Source: Desulfovibrio sp. UCD-KL4C
Lineage (GTDB): Bacteria > Desulfobacterota > Desulfovibrionia > Desulfovibrionales > Desulfovibrionaceae
Direction: 5' to 3'
NCBI RefSeq assembly: GCF_006210265.1
Contig: NZ_VCNC01000004.1
Location: forward strand, 186,001-250,000
DNA length: 64,000 nucleotides
A model generated the notes under the pieces. That model made no database searches. It saw only the letters and a program-made list of their open reading frames with translations, and had not been told where the DNA came from. The position numbers and the translations under genes were made by a program. Shown piece after piece: positions 17,450-26,791 of this stretch; the stretch's first letter is position 1; each line of letters starts with the position of its first letter.

Positions 17450-18961
17450 ATGCTCAATTTTCCCGTGCCATATCCTGATGAGCTTATCTATAGCACTGTG
17501 GCTCGGGCTGGTGTGCATGCAGGAATGACGAGCCCTAAACAGCGACTGGATGAAGTTTTTGCTAATCGTAAAGTGATCGCGACTCCAGACTTACCCGCTC
17601 ATCTCAGGAAAATTTCAGAGTTATACCCTCGATCTTTAAATCTTGATGTTGCGAACATCATTTACAAGCATACTCTTTTTCCTCTCTACGCTCCCTTTGT
17701 TCCAGAAGACCGAAGAATTCAGAGTATAAAATGGATGGCTGGACAATCGAAAGGTGCTGTCCACCTTGCTCTTGGAGCTGCAGCTTCTCGGATAAAGCAA
17801 ATTCGCTTTTTCAGATATTGTCCTGATTGTCTTGATCAGCAACTTTCTCAATTTGGAGAGTTTTATTGGATGCGCAGTTGGCAGGTTGCCGGTACTAATG
17901 TTTGCCCGCAACATGGACCATTGCATAATTCTAGAATTGAATTGCATGGTCGGCATAGACATCAGTTTTTTGCTCTTAGGCCAGATGTTTGTGTAGGGGA
18001 AGCTTGTGAATTCGGCTGTGCAGAGGATGTCCGTATTGCTGAACGTATTAGTGAACTTTTGAGCACGTCCCCGGTAGAATCCCCTTCTTTTGAGCAGTGG
18101 GGGCTTTTTTATAAACTATTAGCGGGAGACAACGGCTGCGCCAAGGGCAAGAATGTTTTGCATGATTTGGTTTCAGAAAAAGTCATTGCCAAATGGACAA
18201 CGAAGTGGCTCGAACAGAATAGTCTTCTCTCTTCAATGAATTCAAATTCGTATTGGCTGAAATCAATTTTTAGAAAGCATAGAAAGTCATTCAGTTACCT
18301 TGAGCACATTGTCGTTTTAGAGTCTCTGTTGGATTCAGGATGGAACTTTCAGTCGATCTTGAATAACGTCTCCAGTTTGAAAGTAAAGAGTGTTGTGAGC
18401 TGTCCTGTGGATTTTTCAGAAGATAGGCCTAATCAAGAAACTCTCGATATGCGTAGCTCGTGGGAAACATTCCTTAAAGAGTTCGGGGTGAAAAAGGCTC
18501 GCTTTTCCGGCGGGGCAGCCATCTATGCCTGGTTATATCGAAATGACCGTGCTTGGTTGATGAAAATTAACGGTCAGCACCGCCGGTCTTCTCGTTCTGA
18601 AAATAGGCGGGTTGATTGGGAAAAACGGGATCAAGATATTTTGATTACTTTGAAGGAAGTACGCCAAAGGACATTAAACGATATGGAAGGTCCAAGGCGC
18701 TCCAGAAATTGGTATTTGGATCAGCTTGGCACCAAAGCAACAGTTGAAGCGAATCTTGATAAACTTCCATTAACTGTTGAGTTCTTTGAAAAATATTGTG
18801 AGTCAGTACCCGACTATCAGATCCGGAGGATTGCCGTTGCTATCCGCCACCTTGATGCTGCCAGTGAGCCCATACGGAGATGGAAAATTTTGAGATTGGC
18901 TGGTCTGAGTGATGAACGAATTAGTGCTGAGGCGGAATTGTATTTTAAAGAAGTGAGGTAG
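17450..18961 (+). CDS. tnsD: Target selector TnsD (TniQ family)
   Basis: Sequence-specific DNA-binding protein that recruits the transposon to the glmS 3' end. The 503-residue protein has the TniQ start (PVPYPDELIYSTVAR) and the zinc-binding set C124, C127, C152, H155, the same spacing as Tn7 TnsD. The remaining 350 residues are the DNA-recognition part with several helix-turn-helix-like segments. The element sits just after glmS, which agrees with TnsD-directed insertion. It starts 10 bp after the tnsC stop and ends 5 bp before tnsE. Confidence 0.94.
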   Translation: MLNFPVPYPDELIYSTVARAGVHAGMTSPKQRLDEVFANRKVIATPDLPAHLRKISELYPRSLNLDVANIIYKHTLFPLYAPFVPEDRRIQSIKWMAGQSKGAVHLALGAAASRIKQIRFFRYCPDCLDQQLSQFGEFYWMRSWQVAGTNVCPQHGPLHNSRIELHGRHRHQFFALRPDVCVGEACEFGCAEDVRIAERISELLSTSPVESPSFEQWGLFYKLLAGDNGCAKGKNVLHDLVSEKVIAKWTTKWLEQNSLLSSMNSNSYWLKSIFRKHRKSFSYLEHIVVLESLLDSGWNFQSILNNVSSLKVKSVVSCPVDFSEDRPNQETLDMRSSWETFLKEFGVKKARFSGGAAIYAWLYRNDRAWLMKINGQHRRSSRSENRRVDWEKRDQDILITLKEVRQRTLNDMEGPRRSRNWYLDQLGTKATVEANLDKLPLTVEFFEKYCESVPDYQIRRIAVAIRHLDAASEPIRRWKILRLAGLSDERISAEAELYFKEVR

Positions 18962-18966
18962 AACAG

Positions 18967-20580
18967 ATGTCTGACTATGTGTTTCCCCAGTTTGATTCAG
19001 ATGTTCGGATTGATTCTATTGGTCCGATGTTTAAAGCCAAGGACCACACTCGGTGGGGCGTAAATTTACAGCTTTATCGTCCACAGAAGAAGTCCTCTTT
19101 GACAATTTCCAATGCTCCTATTTTAGCCAGAAAGAGATATCTCAACCCGACAATCGATCACGGTCTTAAGGGCTGGGGAGAAAGTTTCTATATTTCAAGC
19201 ACGAAAGAATGGCAGGCAGCGCGAATAGGAGATTGCCCGATTAAAAGTCTTGAGATGGATAAGCGGCAGTTTTGTTTTGTCGTACCAATGAGAGATGGGA
19301 AGACTGCTTATTTACCTCAGTTTGAGTTTGGGAGGATTCTTTTTTTTCATGATGGTTATTTGTCTAGGACAGCCCTTATGCCAGAGTGTCTGGATCTGGA
19401 TTTTAATGTCAGTACTGATTGGAGTAACAATAAAGCGTATATAGAAATTATGCCTACATCCGGATATCCTTTAGGGAGCTTCAATGACTTGGATCGCCGA
19501 AATTATTTAAGTTGGATATTGCTGGATGAGCAAGCACGGAAATCTTATGAGAGCATCGGTCTGCATCTGAAAAAATATGGCTATCAATCAGGCTACTACC
19601 GGAAGTGGGATTTCCGTTTTGATCCTCCTGAATTGCCTGGTGCTTATTTTAGTGTGCGCGGGTGGTTCGATCAGGATACAAATTCAATCTTTGTGTATGA
19701 AATCGACAAAATTAAAAGGATAAAGGCTGATATTCCTGATGAGATTGACATGTATCATCCTGAATTTACAACTCCAAGTCAGGAACGTAATGAGAAAGGG
19801 ACACCTGTAGCTCCTGCCGGAGATATATCAGGTTTTCGTTTACATGATGATGAAGATGCGAATGCTGATAGTAGTCGGGTAATTATCCAAGGCGATAAAG
19901 TCGAATCTGAATTTAGCAAGGCCTTCATTACAAACAGGATCTCTGAGAAGAAACGAAAAGTGAGTTCGGTAATTCCTGATGGAGGTGAAAGTAAGGGACA
20001 TGTTCTTGATGTTAGCTCAGAGGAGCCTATGGCGGGGCAAGGGCGTGCTGGGTCCGACTGGAATATAATTCATGATGTTACGGAAAATACCCATTTGTTT
20101 GAAAGCAAATTTGACTGCTTTTTGGGTATGGTCAATGCCATGACAAGCTATGACGGATGTGTAGGGATTTCAAAGAAAATTCACCCGTTACCTTCTGTTA
20201 CCCGTTGTACAAAGTACCGTCTTTCAACGGACGGTACCCCAAGATGTATGGCTGTCATCGAATTAGAAGTTCAGGGGAAACATGTCACCTTGCTTGAAGT
20301 TGATACCTCAGATGCGGAAAAAGCCCTTTCCACAAAGGTTTTAGTCAATCGTAATTATTCAGAATGGAAGGATGACTTGAAAAAAATTATGTATGAACTA
20401 GTTCGTGGGTCGCTTGTATGGCCTTCAAAGGTTTTAACCCAGATTTGTGGCTCCGGTGGACATCTTGGTATTAAGCATCCGCAATGCGCTGGGGGACATA
20501 AAGGTCTGCTTCTTCCTGATACTATTGAAGGGTGGGCTGGGCGGTTTTATGGACGGATATTGGAGTTGTTAGAATTTTAA
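18967..20580 (+). CDS. tnsE: Target selector TnsE
   Basis: In Tn7, TnsE directs insertion into replicating DNA (lagging strand, conjugal plasmids) through the sliding clamp. This 537-residue protein is the length of Tn7 TnsE (538) and closes the tnsABCDE order. Recognition rests on position, length and the conserved C-terminal domain (LSTDGTPRCM, LLEVDTSDAEKAL, HLGIKHPQC, GWAGRFYGR). The same C-terminal block survives as remnants at 42292-42894 and 61424-61475, which confirms a common ancestry of the units. The next 180 bp show no gene. Confidence 0.9.
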   Translation: MSDYVFPQFDSDVRIDSIGPMFKAKDHTRWGVNLQLYRPQKKSSLTISNAPILARKRYLNPTIDHGLKGWGESFYISSTKEWQAARIGDCPIKSLEMDKRQFCFVVPMRDGKTAYLPQFEFGRILFFHDGYLSRTALMPECLDLDFNVSTDWSNNKAYIEIMPTSGYPLGSFNDLDRRNYLSWILLDEQARKSYESIGLHLKKYGYQSGYYRKWDFRFDPPELPGAYFSVRGWFDQDTNSIFVYEIDKIKRIKADIPDEIDMYHPEFTTPSQERNEKGTPVAPAGDISGFRLHDDEDANADSSRVIIQGDKVESEFSKAFITNRISEKKRKVSSVIPDGGESKGHVLDVSSEEPMAGQGRAGSDWNIIHDVTENTHLFESKFDCFLGMVNAMTSYDGCVGISKKIHPLPSVTRCTKYRLSTDGTPRCMAVIELEVQGKHVTLLEVDTSDAEKALSTKVLVNRNYSEWKDDLKKIMYELVRGSLVWPSKVLTQICGSGGHLGIKHPQCAGGHKGLLLPDTIEGWAGRFYGRILELLEF

Positions 20581-20759
20581 ATGTGAGGTTCATAGGCTCC
20601 ACCTTTTTGTGCTATTTGGGAAATAGTTGGTAGGAGGATTAATGTAAAGTTTGTAGTAGCTATACAAATTAAGAGACGGAAAGTATCAAGTGCAATCTAA
20701 CCGGAGAATTTAAGACTGTCAGGTTCATTATGAAACACTACAATTTTGCATAGGGTTGG

Positions 20760-21350
20760 CTATTGTAGTTTTTCAAATGTATTTTTTATCTTTATATACT
20801 GTGTTGTAATTGTCGCTATTTTATGAGCGACAGGATCATGCTCATCTAATGTTTCCAGAATATTACTTAATGAGATAATTTTAAGTTCAATTTGTTCAGT
20901 CAACCATATAAACGAATGTCGATTTAAGTAAAGTTTAAGGTTTGAGAACATATATTTTCCCAAATCAGACTTAGGGTATATGCAACCATTTTCTTTTCTT
21001 CCGATGTGTTCAGTATAAGCTGACGAGCAGGGGTCAACGAACCCCTCATTCCCATAGTTGTGTACATACTCGTCCTTTGTTGGCCATTTGCAACTTTTAG
21101 CGATATTACAATAGCTGCATGCATATACTAGATTTGAATAGTCAGTAGGTGTTATTTTCTCCATTAAAGCTTGAGGAACAAAATGGTCAATGTGAAAATG
21201 GCTATCTCTTTTGTGATCTGGTTCGTCGCAATATCCGCACCGACGATTAAAGTCTTCCTTCAATGGGAGACGGTATTTTTGATACTTTGTTACTTGGCTA
21301 ACATCTTCACGGCGTTTAGGGGGCTTATTTCTAAATTTAGTCATTTCCAA
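20760..21350 (-). CDS. HNH endonuclease, probable effector
   Basis: A 196-residue protein with an HNH nuclease core: C38/C41 (RRCGYC) and C78/C81 (CSYC) as zinc knuckles, H53-I-D55-H56 as the catalytic start and N73 (YSNLVYAC). The remaining C-terminal half is helical and unassigned. Its start lies inside the end of the response regulator gene (14-bp overlap), so the two are translationally coupled. It would cleave DNA (or RNA) in the cytoplasm. The place after a kinase, a receiver protein and a DNA methyltransferase suggests a nuclease whose action is gated by a phosphorelay; this is inference. Confidence 0.8.
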   Translation of the reverse strand: MEMTKFRNKPPKRREDVSQVTKYQKYRLPLKEDFNRRCGYCDEPDHKRDSHFHIDHFVPQALMEKITPTDYSNLVYACSYCNIAKSCKWPTKDEYVHNYGNEGFVDPCSSAYTEHIGRKENGCIYPKSDLGKYMFSNLKLYLNRHSFIWLTEQIELKIISLSNILETLDEHDPVAHKIATITTQYIKIKNTFEKLQ

Positions 21351-21969
21351 GTCCTTTAATTACGTCATCAAGCCCTTTAGATATTTTACCTAACTCTTCT
21401 AATATATTTGATTCTTTGATGCTTTTGGGGAGTGAGCTTTTTTTTGATAAAGATTTTTCAAGGAAATCATCGAGCTCGATGATCCTTTCTCTGTCATATT
21501 CTGTTGGATTTTCTTTTTTTATCAACACCATGAGCTCTTCTTCGGCTTCTCTTATCTTATTTTTATAAATGAAAATTGTATTCAGCAGCTTACTTTTGAA
21601 TGTGGGATTTGTTGTGGCATCTTTTTCATATACAAGAAATGGTCTTTTAACATTTTCCACAGCTTCAACATCGTAGCTGGTTAGGTACACTACTGGAAAA
21701 TCAGGTCTTTCTCGCAAAATTTCTTCAACAAGTGTTGCACCATTGAAAGAGCAGTTTGTATACTCTTGAAGTCTATAGTCCACAATTACTGCGTCAACTT
21801 TTTGTTCAAATATCTTACTAACTAGATTTTCTACAATAGTTTTGTCGTTTAAGGTAAAGTTGCTGATTATTGTTATTTTGTTTTCTTCATCTTCTAGATC
21901 TAGGGTCGCGTTCATGATGTTCTCTTTGTCGTCATCTATGTACGCAATGCGGATTTTTGGGTTTGACAT
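21337..21969 (-). CDS. Response regulator receiver protein
   Basis: A 210-residue protein with one receiver domain: acidic D12-D14 (AYIDDDKEN), phospho-acceptor D64 (VIVDYRL), T97 (VVYLTSY) and K116 (YEKD). The C-terminal 90 residues are charged and helical with no known output domain, so it may act on the HNH protein by direct contact. It overlaps that gene and starts 3 bp after the stop of the histidine-kinase/GHKL gene, so the three are one transcription unit. Confidence 0.85.
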   Translation of the reverse strand: MSNPKIRIAYIDDDKENIMNATLDLEDEENKITIISNFTLNDKTIVENLVSKIFEQKVDAVIVDYRLQEYTNCSFNGATLVEEILRERPDFPVVYLTSYDVEAVENVKRPFLVYEKDATTNPTFKSKLLNTIFIYKNKIREAEEELMVLIKKENPTEYDRERIIELDDFLEKSLSKKSSLPKSIKESNILEELGKISKGLDDVIKGLGND

Positions 21970-21972
21970 ATG

Positions 21973-24459
21973 TTATTTTTTTGTTGGAAATTTGATTGTT
22001 ATTGAAAAACCTGGACGGTCGTTACTAATTTTGATTGTTCCTTTGTATTCATCTACTACAGATTGTACAAGATACATACCTATACCTGTCCCAAGAGGTT
22101 CGCCTTGTTTATCGAGTTTTGTTGTAAATAATGGAGTCATAATCTCATAAGGATCCTCGATTGAAGTGGCCAGGCCTGGGCCAGAGTCTTTATATGTTAC
22201 TATTATGAAGTTGTTCTCTTTTTGCCATTTGACAAAAATCTCCCTGTTTCCAGAAAAACCTTCTTGAGTAAAAGCTGTAATGGAGTTTGCAATAAGATTG
22301 TTGAAAATAGTGTCTAAATCAATTGTAAAGGCATCGAGTCTGCAGTTATTGTTTGGCAGTGCTTCGTGATGGAAAGAAATTTTTCTAAGTCTAAAGACCT
22401 CAGACCATGTCTCGCTATAGTTATGAAAGTAGTCGTCAATAATGATCATATGTCTTTTTCGTTTGTCTGGTTTTACTGCAGTTAATGAGTAATCAATCCA
22501 ATGAAAAACGTTTTTGTCTTGATTCTCAATTGAATCCACAAATAGTAATGGATTTCTAGCGTCTTCCATTGAGTCAAGAGTCTCGCTAGGTATATGCATA
22601 GAAAATAATTTTTTTAATCTTTGGCTACGACCTTTTATTTTATGCTGCAGGTTCTTCAGCTCGTGGGCAAATGAGGTCACGATCAGGCCTACTCCTGCAA
22701 GACTGCGCAAAACTTTCATTTCATTTGCCATCTCTTTCATTTCTTGCTTTTGCTTATCGTAAGCTGCTGCGAGAGACTTAATATCTGATTGTGACGGCTT
22801 CTCGTTAGGTGAGTTAAGAATTTTTTGTGCTAATTTGTCAGCTTCTTCTTTATTCTTTTGTTCAACATTAGCTTCTGCATGGGCTTCTTTGATTGCTGCC
22901 ATGACAGTATTTCGGTCTTTTTCAAATTCTTGAATTATACTAACCAAAATTTTTTTGAATAAAGAGAAAATTTCATTTTCTTGAATTCCTTCTCGTCCAG
23001 ATTTATCTTGGAAGCTAACATTCTCAATGCGTGAAATGTGCACGGCACCAGAAATTTGATTAGGTCTGATTTTGTATCCTCCGAGTCTTCCTACACCACC
23101 GGGGCTTTCCGCTTGACGTTCTCCTAGTCCCAGCCAGTCGTTTCCTCCTTCTCCGTATGGACGAACTTTAAAGCCATCACGAAAAATTTTAACTCCACCA
23201 AACTTCCCTAGCCAGTTTCGCCTTTTAGTAGAATCAAATCTTTTATATGGATATATTTTTTTCTCTTGTCCTGGAATTTGTCTTTTTAAAAAGTAAAATG
23301 AGAAAGAAAAATCTCCAATTTGAGCTATTCTGAAGTCGCTCTCGTTTACATTAATTAAACTTGAGATGGATTTTGATAAATTTGTTTGCGAGGAAATTAT
23401 TTTAGATACGGGTGTTTGGGGAGTGAATTTTTTGTTTTTGGATTTTGCTTTTGTGTATAAAATTTCTACTTCGTCTTTATATACTTCATTTCTTGAGAGC
23501 TTTATAGCTACATGCTTTGTTTTATGGCTATAATCGGCAGTGACTTTATAGTCGTAGTCATCACATGGAGCTGGTAATATCTCTCCATACATTTCCTCAT
23601 TATGAGAATAAAGATCAATCACAAAATCTTGTTGTTCTTTAGGTGGAGTAAGCTCTTCGAGGTTTTTGAATATTACATCTATTTCTGCTTCGTGCCATGA
23701 GTCCCGCAGTTTAGAAATTTTAATTATAGTACCATTTGGAAAGGTAATTTTTTTTAAGCGACGTGTAAGGGCTTTGTTTTTATTGTTAAACGATAGTTGT
23801 TGGTATACTCTTTCGGGATCTATTGAATCTAGTTTTGCCTTAATATCTGAAAGGACGGTGTTCTGATTTTCAAAGGCTGTCCAATCTACTTGCCAATAGA
23901 AAGCTTTTTGTGAACCTTTAGGGATAGTCCACATTTCAGCAACGGTTCCAAGTCTATCTAATGCAAATCTTCCAATGCCTTTAGCTCCTGATTTAATTCT
24001 TGATTTTTTGGATTTGTAGTTTACTTCTTTGTTATCCGTTCCAATAAGCATCCATTGGTTTTCTATTGTTTTTTCGTCCATGCCATCGCCATTATCAATT
24101 ATATATAAACACCCTTGGTTTTTAAAGAATATATTTAGATTCTGGAATTCTTGTTCAGAAATATCTTTAGAGAGTAAATATTCACCCTTTTCGCGTGTAT
24201 AGAAATTTTTGAAGTCAGAATTCTCAATATATTCCGTGTATTTTTCAGGTGAAAGGCTATTTGGAGGGTAAGCAAATTCTACATCAAAGTATACAATGCT
24301 ATTGTCTGCATCCGCATCATAACTATTTTTTACAAGTTCAATGATGGCTCCGCTCGCATTTGCAACATTTTCACGTCCAATTAAGCGAGCCGTTCTAGCT
24401 GATACTTCAAAAGGAATTTCTCTCATAGTTATCCCGCTAACGTTAGGTAGGATGTTCAA
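21973..24459 (-). CDS. GHKL ATPase / histidine kinase hybrid (two ATPase domains)
   Basis: An 828-residue protein with two Bergerat-fold ATPase domains. The first, at the N terminus, is Hsp90/MutL/MORC-like: E41-N45 in IIELVKNSYDADAD, D122-G126 in IIDNGDGMD, and GAKGIGRFALDRLG near 158-171. A middle region includes a charged coiled coil (about 530-590). The C-terminal part has an HisKA-like helix SFAHELKNL and a true kinase ATPase (NNLIANSITAF, DSGPGLA, GTGIGMYLVQSVV). It would sense something through the first domain and phosphorylate the adjacent receiver protein. Prokaryotic MORC-like GHKL proteins occur in restriction-modification neighbourhoods, which suits the methyltransferase upstream. 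The ligand is unknown. Confidence 0.82.
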   Translation of the reverse strand: MNILPNVSGITMREIPFEVSARTARLIGRENVANASGAIIELVKNSYDADADNSIVYFDVEFAYPPNSLSPEKYTEYIENSDFKNFYTREKGEYLLSKDISEQEFQNLNIFFKNQGCLYIIDNGDGMDEKTIENQWMLIGTDNKEVNYKSKKSRIKSGAKGIGRFALDRLGTVAEMWTIPKGSQKAFYWQVDWTAFENQNTVLSDIKAKLDSIDPERVYQQLSFNNKNKALTRRLKKITFPNGTIIKISKLRDSWHEAEIDVIFKNLEELTPPKEQQDFVIDLYSHNEEMYGEILPAPCDDYDYKVTADYSHKTKHVAIKLSRNEVYKDEVEILYTKAKSKNKKFTPQTPVSKIISSQTNLSKSISSLINVNESDFRIAQIGDFSFSFYFLKRQIPGQEKKIYPYKRFDSTKRRNWLGKFGGVKIFRDGFKVRPYGEGGNDWLGLGERQAESPGGVGRLGGYKIRPNQISGAVHISRIENVSFQDKSGREGIQENEIFSLFKKILVSIIQEFEKDRNTVMAAIKEAHAEANVEQKNKEEADKLAQKILNSPNEKPSQSDIKSLAAAYDKQKQEMKEMANEMKVLRSLAGVGLIVTSFAHELKNLQHKIKGRSQRLKKLFSMHIPSETLDSMEDARNPLLFVDSIENQDKNVFHWIDYSLTAVKPDKRKRHMIIIDDYFHNYSETWSEVFRLRKISFHHEALPNNNCRLDAFTIDLDTIFNNLIANSITAFTQEGFSGNREIFVKWQKENNFIIVTYKDSGPGLATSIEDPYEIMTPLFTTKLDKQGEPLGTGIGMYLVQSVVDEYKGTIKISNDRPGFSITIKFPTKK

Positions 24460-24704
24460 TCTTTAATTATTCTTAGCATCGTTTAGCATAAACTCAGCAT
24501 AGAAGCTATTTGTCATGTTCAGTTCAGTTTTTTTGGTATCTTAAGGTTTGGAGTATATATGGCTGTCTCAATAGATTATAGGAAAATTCAAATCATAGCC
24601 TATATCTAAGTGGTATATTTTATGTGGCTGTTGTTGCTGGCTTTGGACATGCAGTTTTGTTTTTCATGCATGGGAGTAAAATTTATTTGTGCTAAAATAG
24701 TATT

Positions 24705-26285
24705 CTATAGTGTGTTATGTGTTGTCCTCAAGCGTCTACATTTTACTTTTTTGTATGTTTGTTGGAGCATTCCGATCTCAGTATTTGTTATTCCAGGGAT
24801 AGAATGGAGAATGTGTCGATCGTTTGTTTGAAGAAATGTCTCGATGTTTTCTTTTGCTTCGAAAGAATTTAAAAAGTGTCTATAGTTCCGCGTTTCTTCT
24901 GTATACGGCAATGGGAGGGTTTTGAATTCATTGGGAGTAATTTCGAGAACTCCTCCACCGTAGTACCTTCCGTATAGTTCGGAACAGAGCAAAGTTAATG
25001 AGTTGTAGAAGGACATGACAAATTTATCCATGGAAAATTTGTCATTCATGCGAATTCGATAAGCAGCATCTGTAACAAGAACTTTAGCTTGGTTGTCCAG
25101 CACCTTAGGATATTCATGTCCTCTTTTGAAAAAGAATCCTTCGCTTTTCCATATAGAAGGGACGTCATGCCACCGTTGCCGTAGAGAGCATTTGTACCTG
25201 GTGTGAATTGATTTATCAGTTCCTATTGCAAGATAGTCAATCAAGCCCTGATTAAATTTGTGTTTATCTACCCCATTCAAATCAAGTAAGAAGCATGGTT
25301 TGCCGTTTGTACGTAACTGTTCGTAGTTCTCATGAGTGTAACGAGCAGCGCCGTTAACAAACATCCCTTTTTGGATGATGGGTTTGACGTGTTTGTTTAA
25401 CGAATATTTATCAACGATCTCCTGTGAAACTATAAAATAATTGTTTGCGGCTGTTACAATTCCAGCGACAGAAGAACAGTAGCTCGAAATTGGCTTGCAG
25501 AGTTGATTTAGTCTGTCTACTAAACTGAGCTCCTCTTCATCTAAAATAAAAGATGTCCATTTAGTGTTTTCAGCGCCATCTCGCCTGCGTAGGCGCATTG
25601 GGGCTTGGCAGAGTTCTTCGATTGAATCAACTTCGGTGAAGAAAAATCCATTTTCGTCCGCTGTTTTGCTGGCAATTAATATTACAGTATCTTGCTCAAG
25701 TGTTTCAAAAGCAAGTTTTTTAAAAGATATTATTTCTATACGTTCAAAATTATTCAATAAATATGTTCTGATTTCTTGTGCATATTTGACTTGCAGTAAT
25801 TCTGTAGGGATTACAAATGCCATAATACCATGTGAAGAGAGTATCCGTGAAGACTTTACGACAAATGAAGTCCAAATATTAGATATTTCTCTGTTCGCTA
25901 ATCCCGCTTCAATATGAATGTTTTTGCAGGCCGTAGCTTGATCTGCAGTAAGATTTTTCTTGCTTATGTATGGAGGATTGCCAAGGATTATATCATATGC
26001 TTGGGTACTGTTCCACAAAAGAAAGTCTTTGTTAAATAGCGTTGCAGAAGGGTAACTTGTTTGGGCTTGGTTAAGTACTTCTGATTCAATTTCGACACCA
26101 TCAACTTGCAATGCTTCTTGACTATCACACTCTTCTATAGCTCTAAAGAAAACGCCATCTCCACAACTAGGTTCAAGAATGCGAACATGGCCAAAGCCTT
26201 GAACCATGTTTAACACTCTTTGTGATATCCATTTGGCAAGCTTAGGCGGAGTATAATATCTACCTCTTTTTTTATTTGTAACCAC
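24705..26285 (-). CDS. N6-adenine DNA methyltransferase
   Basis: A 526-residue class-I methyltransferase with the SAM site ILEPSCGDGVFF (about residue 35) and catalytic NPPYISKKNL (about residue 103), the order of gamma-type adenine methylases such as M.TaqI/Eco57I types. The C-terminal half, with RYYGGGVLEITPNEF near the end, looks like a TaqI-type target recognition region. The start is GTG at 26285, 2 bases past the stop of the HTH gene. No classical restriction enzyme is adjacent; the HNH gene downstream is the best candidate partner. The 245-bp gap to the GHKL gene has no visible gene. Confidence 0.85.
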   Translation of the reverse strand: MVTNKKRGRYYTPPKLAKWISQRVLNMVQGFGHVRILEPSCGDGVFFRAIEECDSQEALQVDGVEIESEVLNQAQTSYPSATLFNKDFLLWNSTQAYDIILGNPPYISKKNLTADQATACKNIHIEAGLANREISNIWTSFVVKSSRILSSHGIMAFVIPTELLQVKYAQEIRTYLLNNFERIEIISFKKLAFETLEQDTVILIASKTADENGFFFTEVDSIEELCQAPMRLRRRDGAENTKWTSFILDEEELSLVDRLNQLCKPISSYCSSVAGIVTAANNYFIVSQEIVDKYSLNKHVKPIIQKGMFVNGAARYTHENYEQLRTNGKPCFLLDLNGVDKHKFNQGLIDYLAIGTDKSIHTRYKCSLRQRWHDVPSIWKSEGFFFKRGHEYPKVLDNQAKVLVTDAAYRIRMNDKFSMDKFVMSFYNSLTLLCSELYGRYYGGGVLEITPNEFKTLPLPYTEETRNYRHFLNSFEAKENIETFLQTNDRHILHSIPGITNTEIGMLQQTYKKVKCRRLRTTHNTL

Positions 26286-26287
26286 AG

Positions 26288-26545
26288 CTACCCAATCTTT
26301 TCTTTGCTTAACATTTTCAGTGTGATCCTAAGGTTATACAACTCTTTGTGGGCTTCCAAAAAAGGACTAACCCAAGAAGGCACAGTTTTTATTTGTTTGT
26401 TCTTTCTGCGGGCTCCCCAACCTCGCACCGTAGGCAAAGGGGTACAAGAAATATCTGAAAACTCTTTGGGGCTCAATTTCATCCCTCTCAGGGTCTCCAT
26501 AAACAATTCATATCTCATAGAGCAAACCTTACCTGATTTGTCCAT
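26288..26545 (-). CDS. Small HTH controller protein
   Basis: An 85-residue protein resembling single-domain Cro/Xre-type regulators: LSPKEFSDISCTPLPTVRGW reads as the helix-turn-helix, followed by VPSWVSPFLE, a pattern common in phage-like repressors. A start at the second ATG (26518) is equally possible because TAAGG precedes it. It is the first gene of the methyltransferase operon, where restriction systems often carry a controller (C) protein. The paired operator at 26563-26615 begins 18 bp upstream. Confidence 0.65.
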   Translation of the reverse strand: MDKSGKVCSMRYELFMETLRGMKLSPKEFSDISCTPLPTVRGWGARRKNKQIKTVPSWVSPFLEAHKELYNLRITLKMLSKEKIG

Positions 26546-26562
26546 TTTTGTCCAGATTTAAG

Positions 26563-26615
26563 TGTAATTTACATTATAAAACATGCAATTTAATTTTATT
26601 AGTATGTAAATTACA
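26563..26615. promoter_or_regulatory. Paired inverted operator between divergent cargo operons
   Basis: TGTAATTTACAT (26563-26574) and ATGTAAATTACA (26604-26615) are exact reverse complements separated by 29 bp of AT-rich DNA, and each half is itself nearly palindromic. It lies directly upstream of the HTH gene and about 175 bp from the divergent nuclease gene. Likely binding sites of the HTH protein. Confidence 0.6.
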
Positions 26616-26791
26616 AAAAAGAGTCTCCAAAACAGAATTGTTTTTTTGAAGATGCAAATACTATTTTAAGTGAGGGGGGAAGTCTAAATAGGCAACGACA
26701 TAGCTTGTTGTGTCGACTACAACGTCGTACAATGGTACGTTTCTGATTAAATCGAATAATATTTTCTCACACTTATAAAAAAGGGATGATT

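Noticed and set aside
12759-20580. CRISPR-associated Tn7 (CAST)
   Set aside because: No cas genes and no repeat-spacer array are seen; a TnsD-type selector, TnsE and the glmS site explain targeting.
26281-26561. 85-codon plus-strand frame opposite the HTH gene
   Set aside because: The minus-strand frame has helix-turn-helix character and operon context; the plus-strand one has neither.
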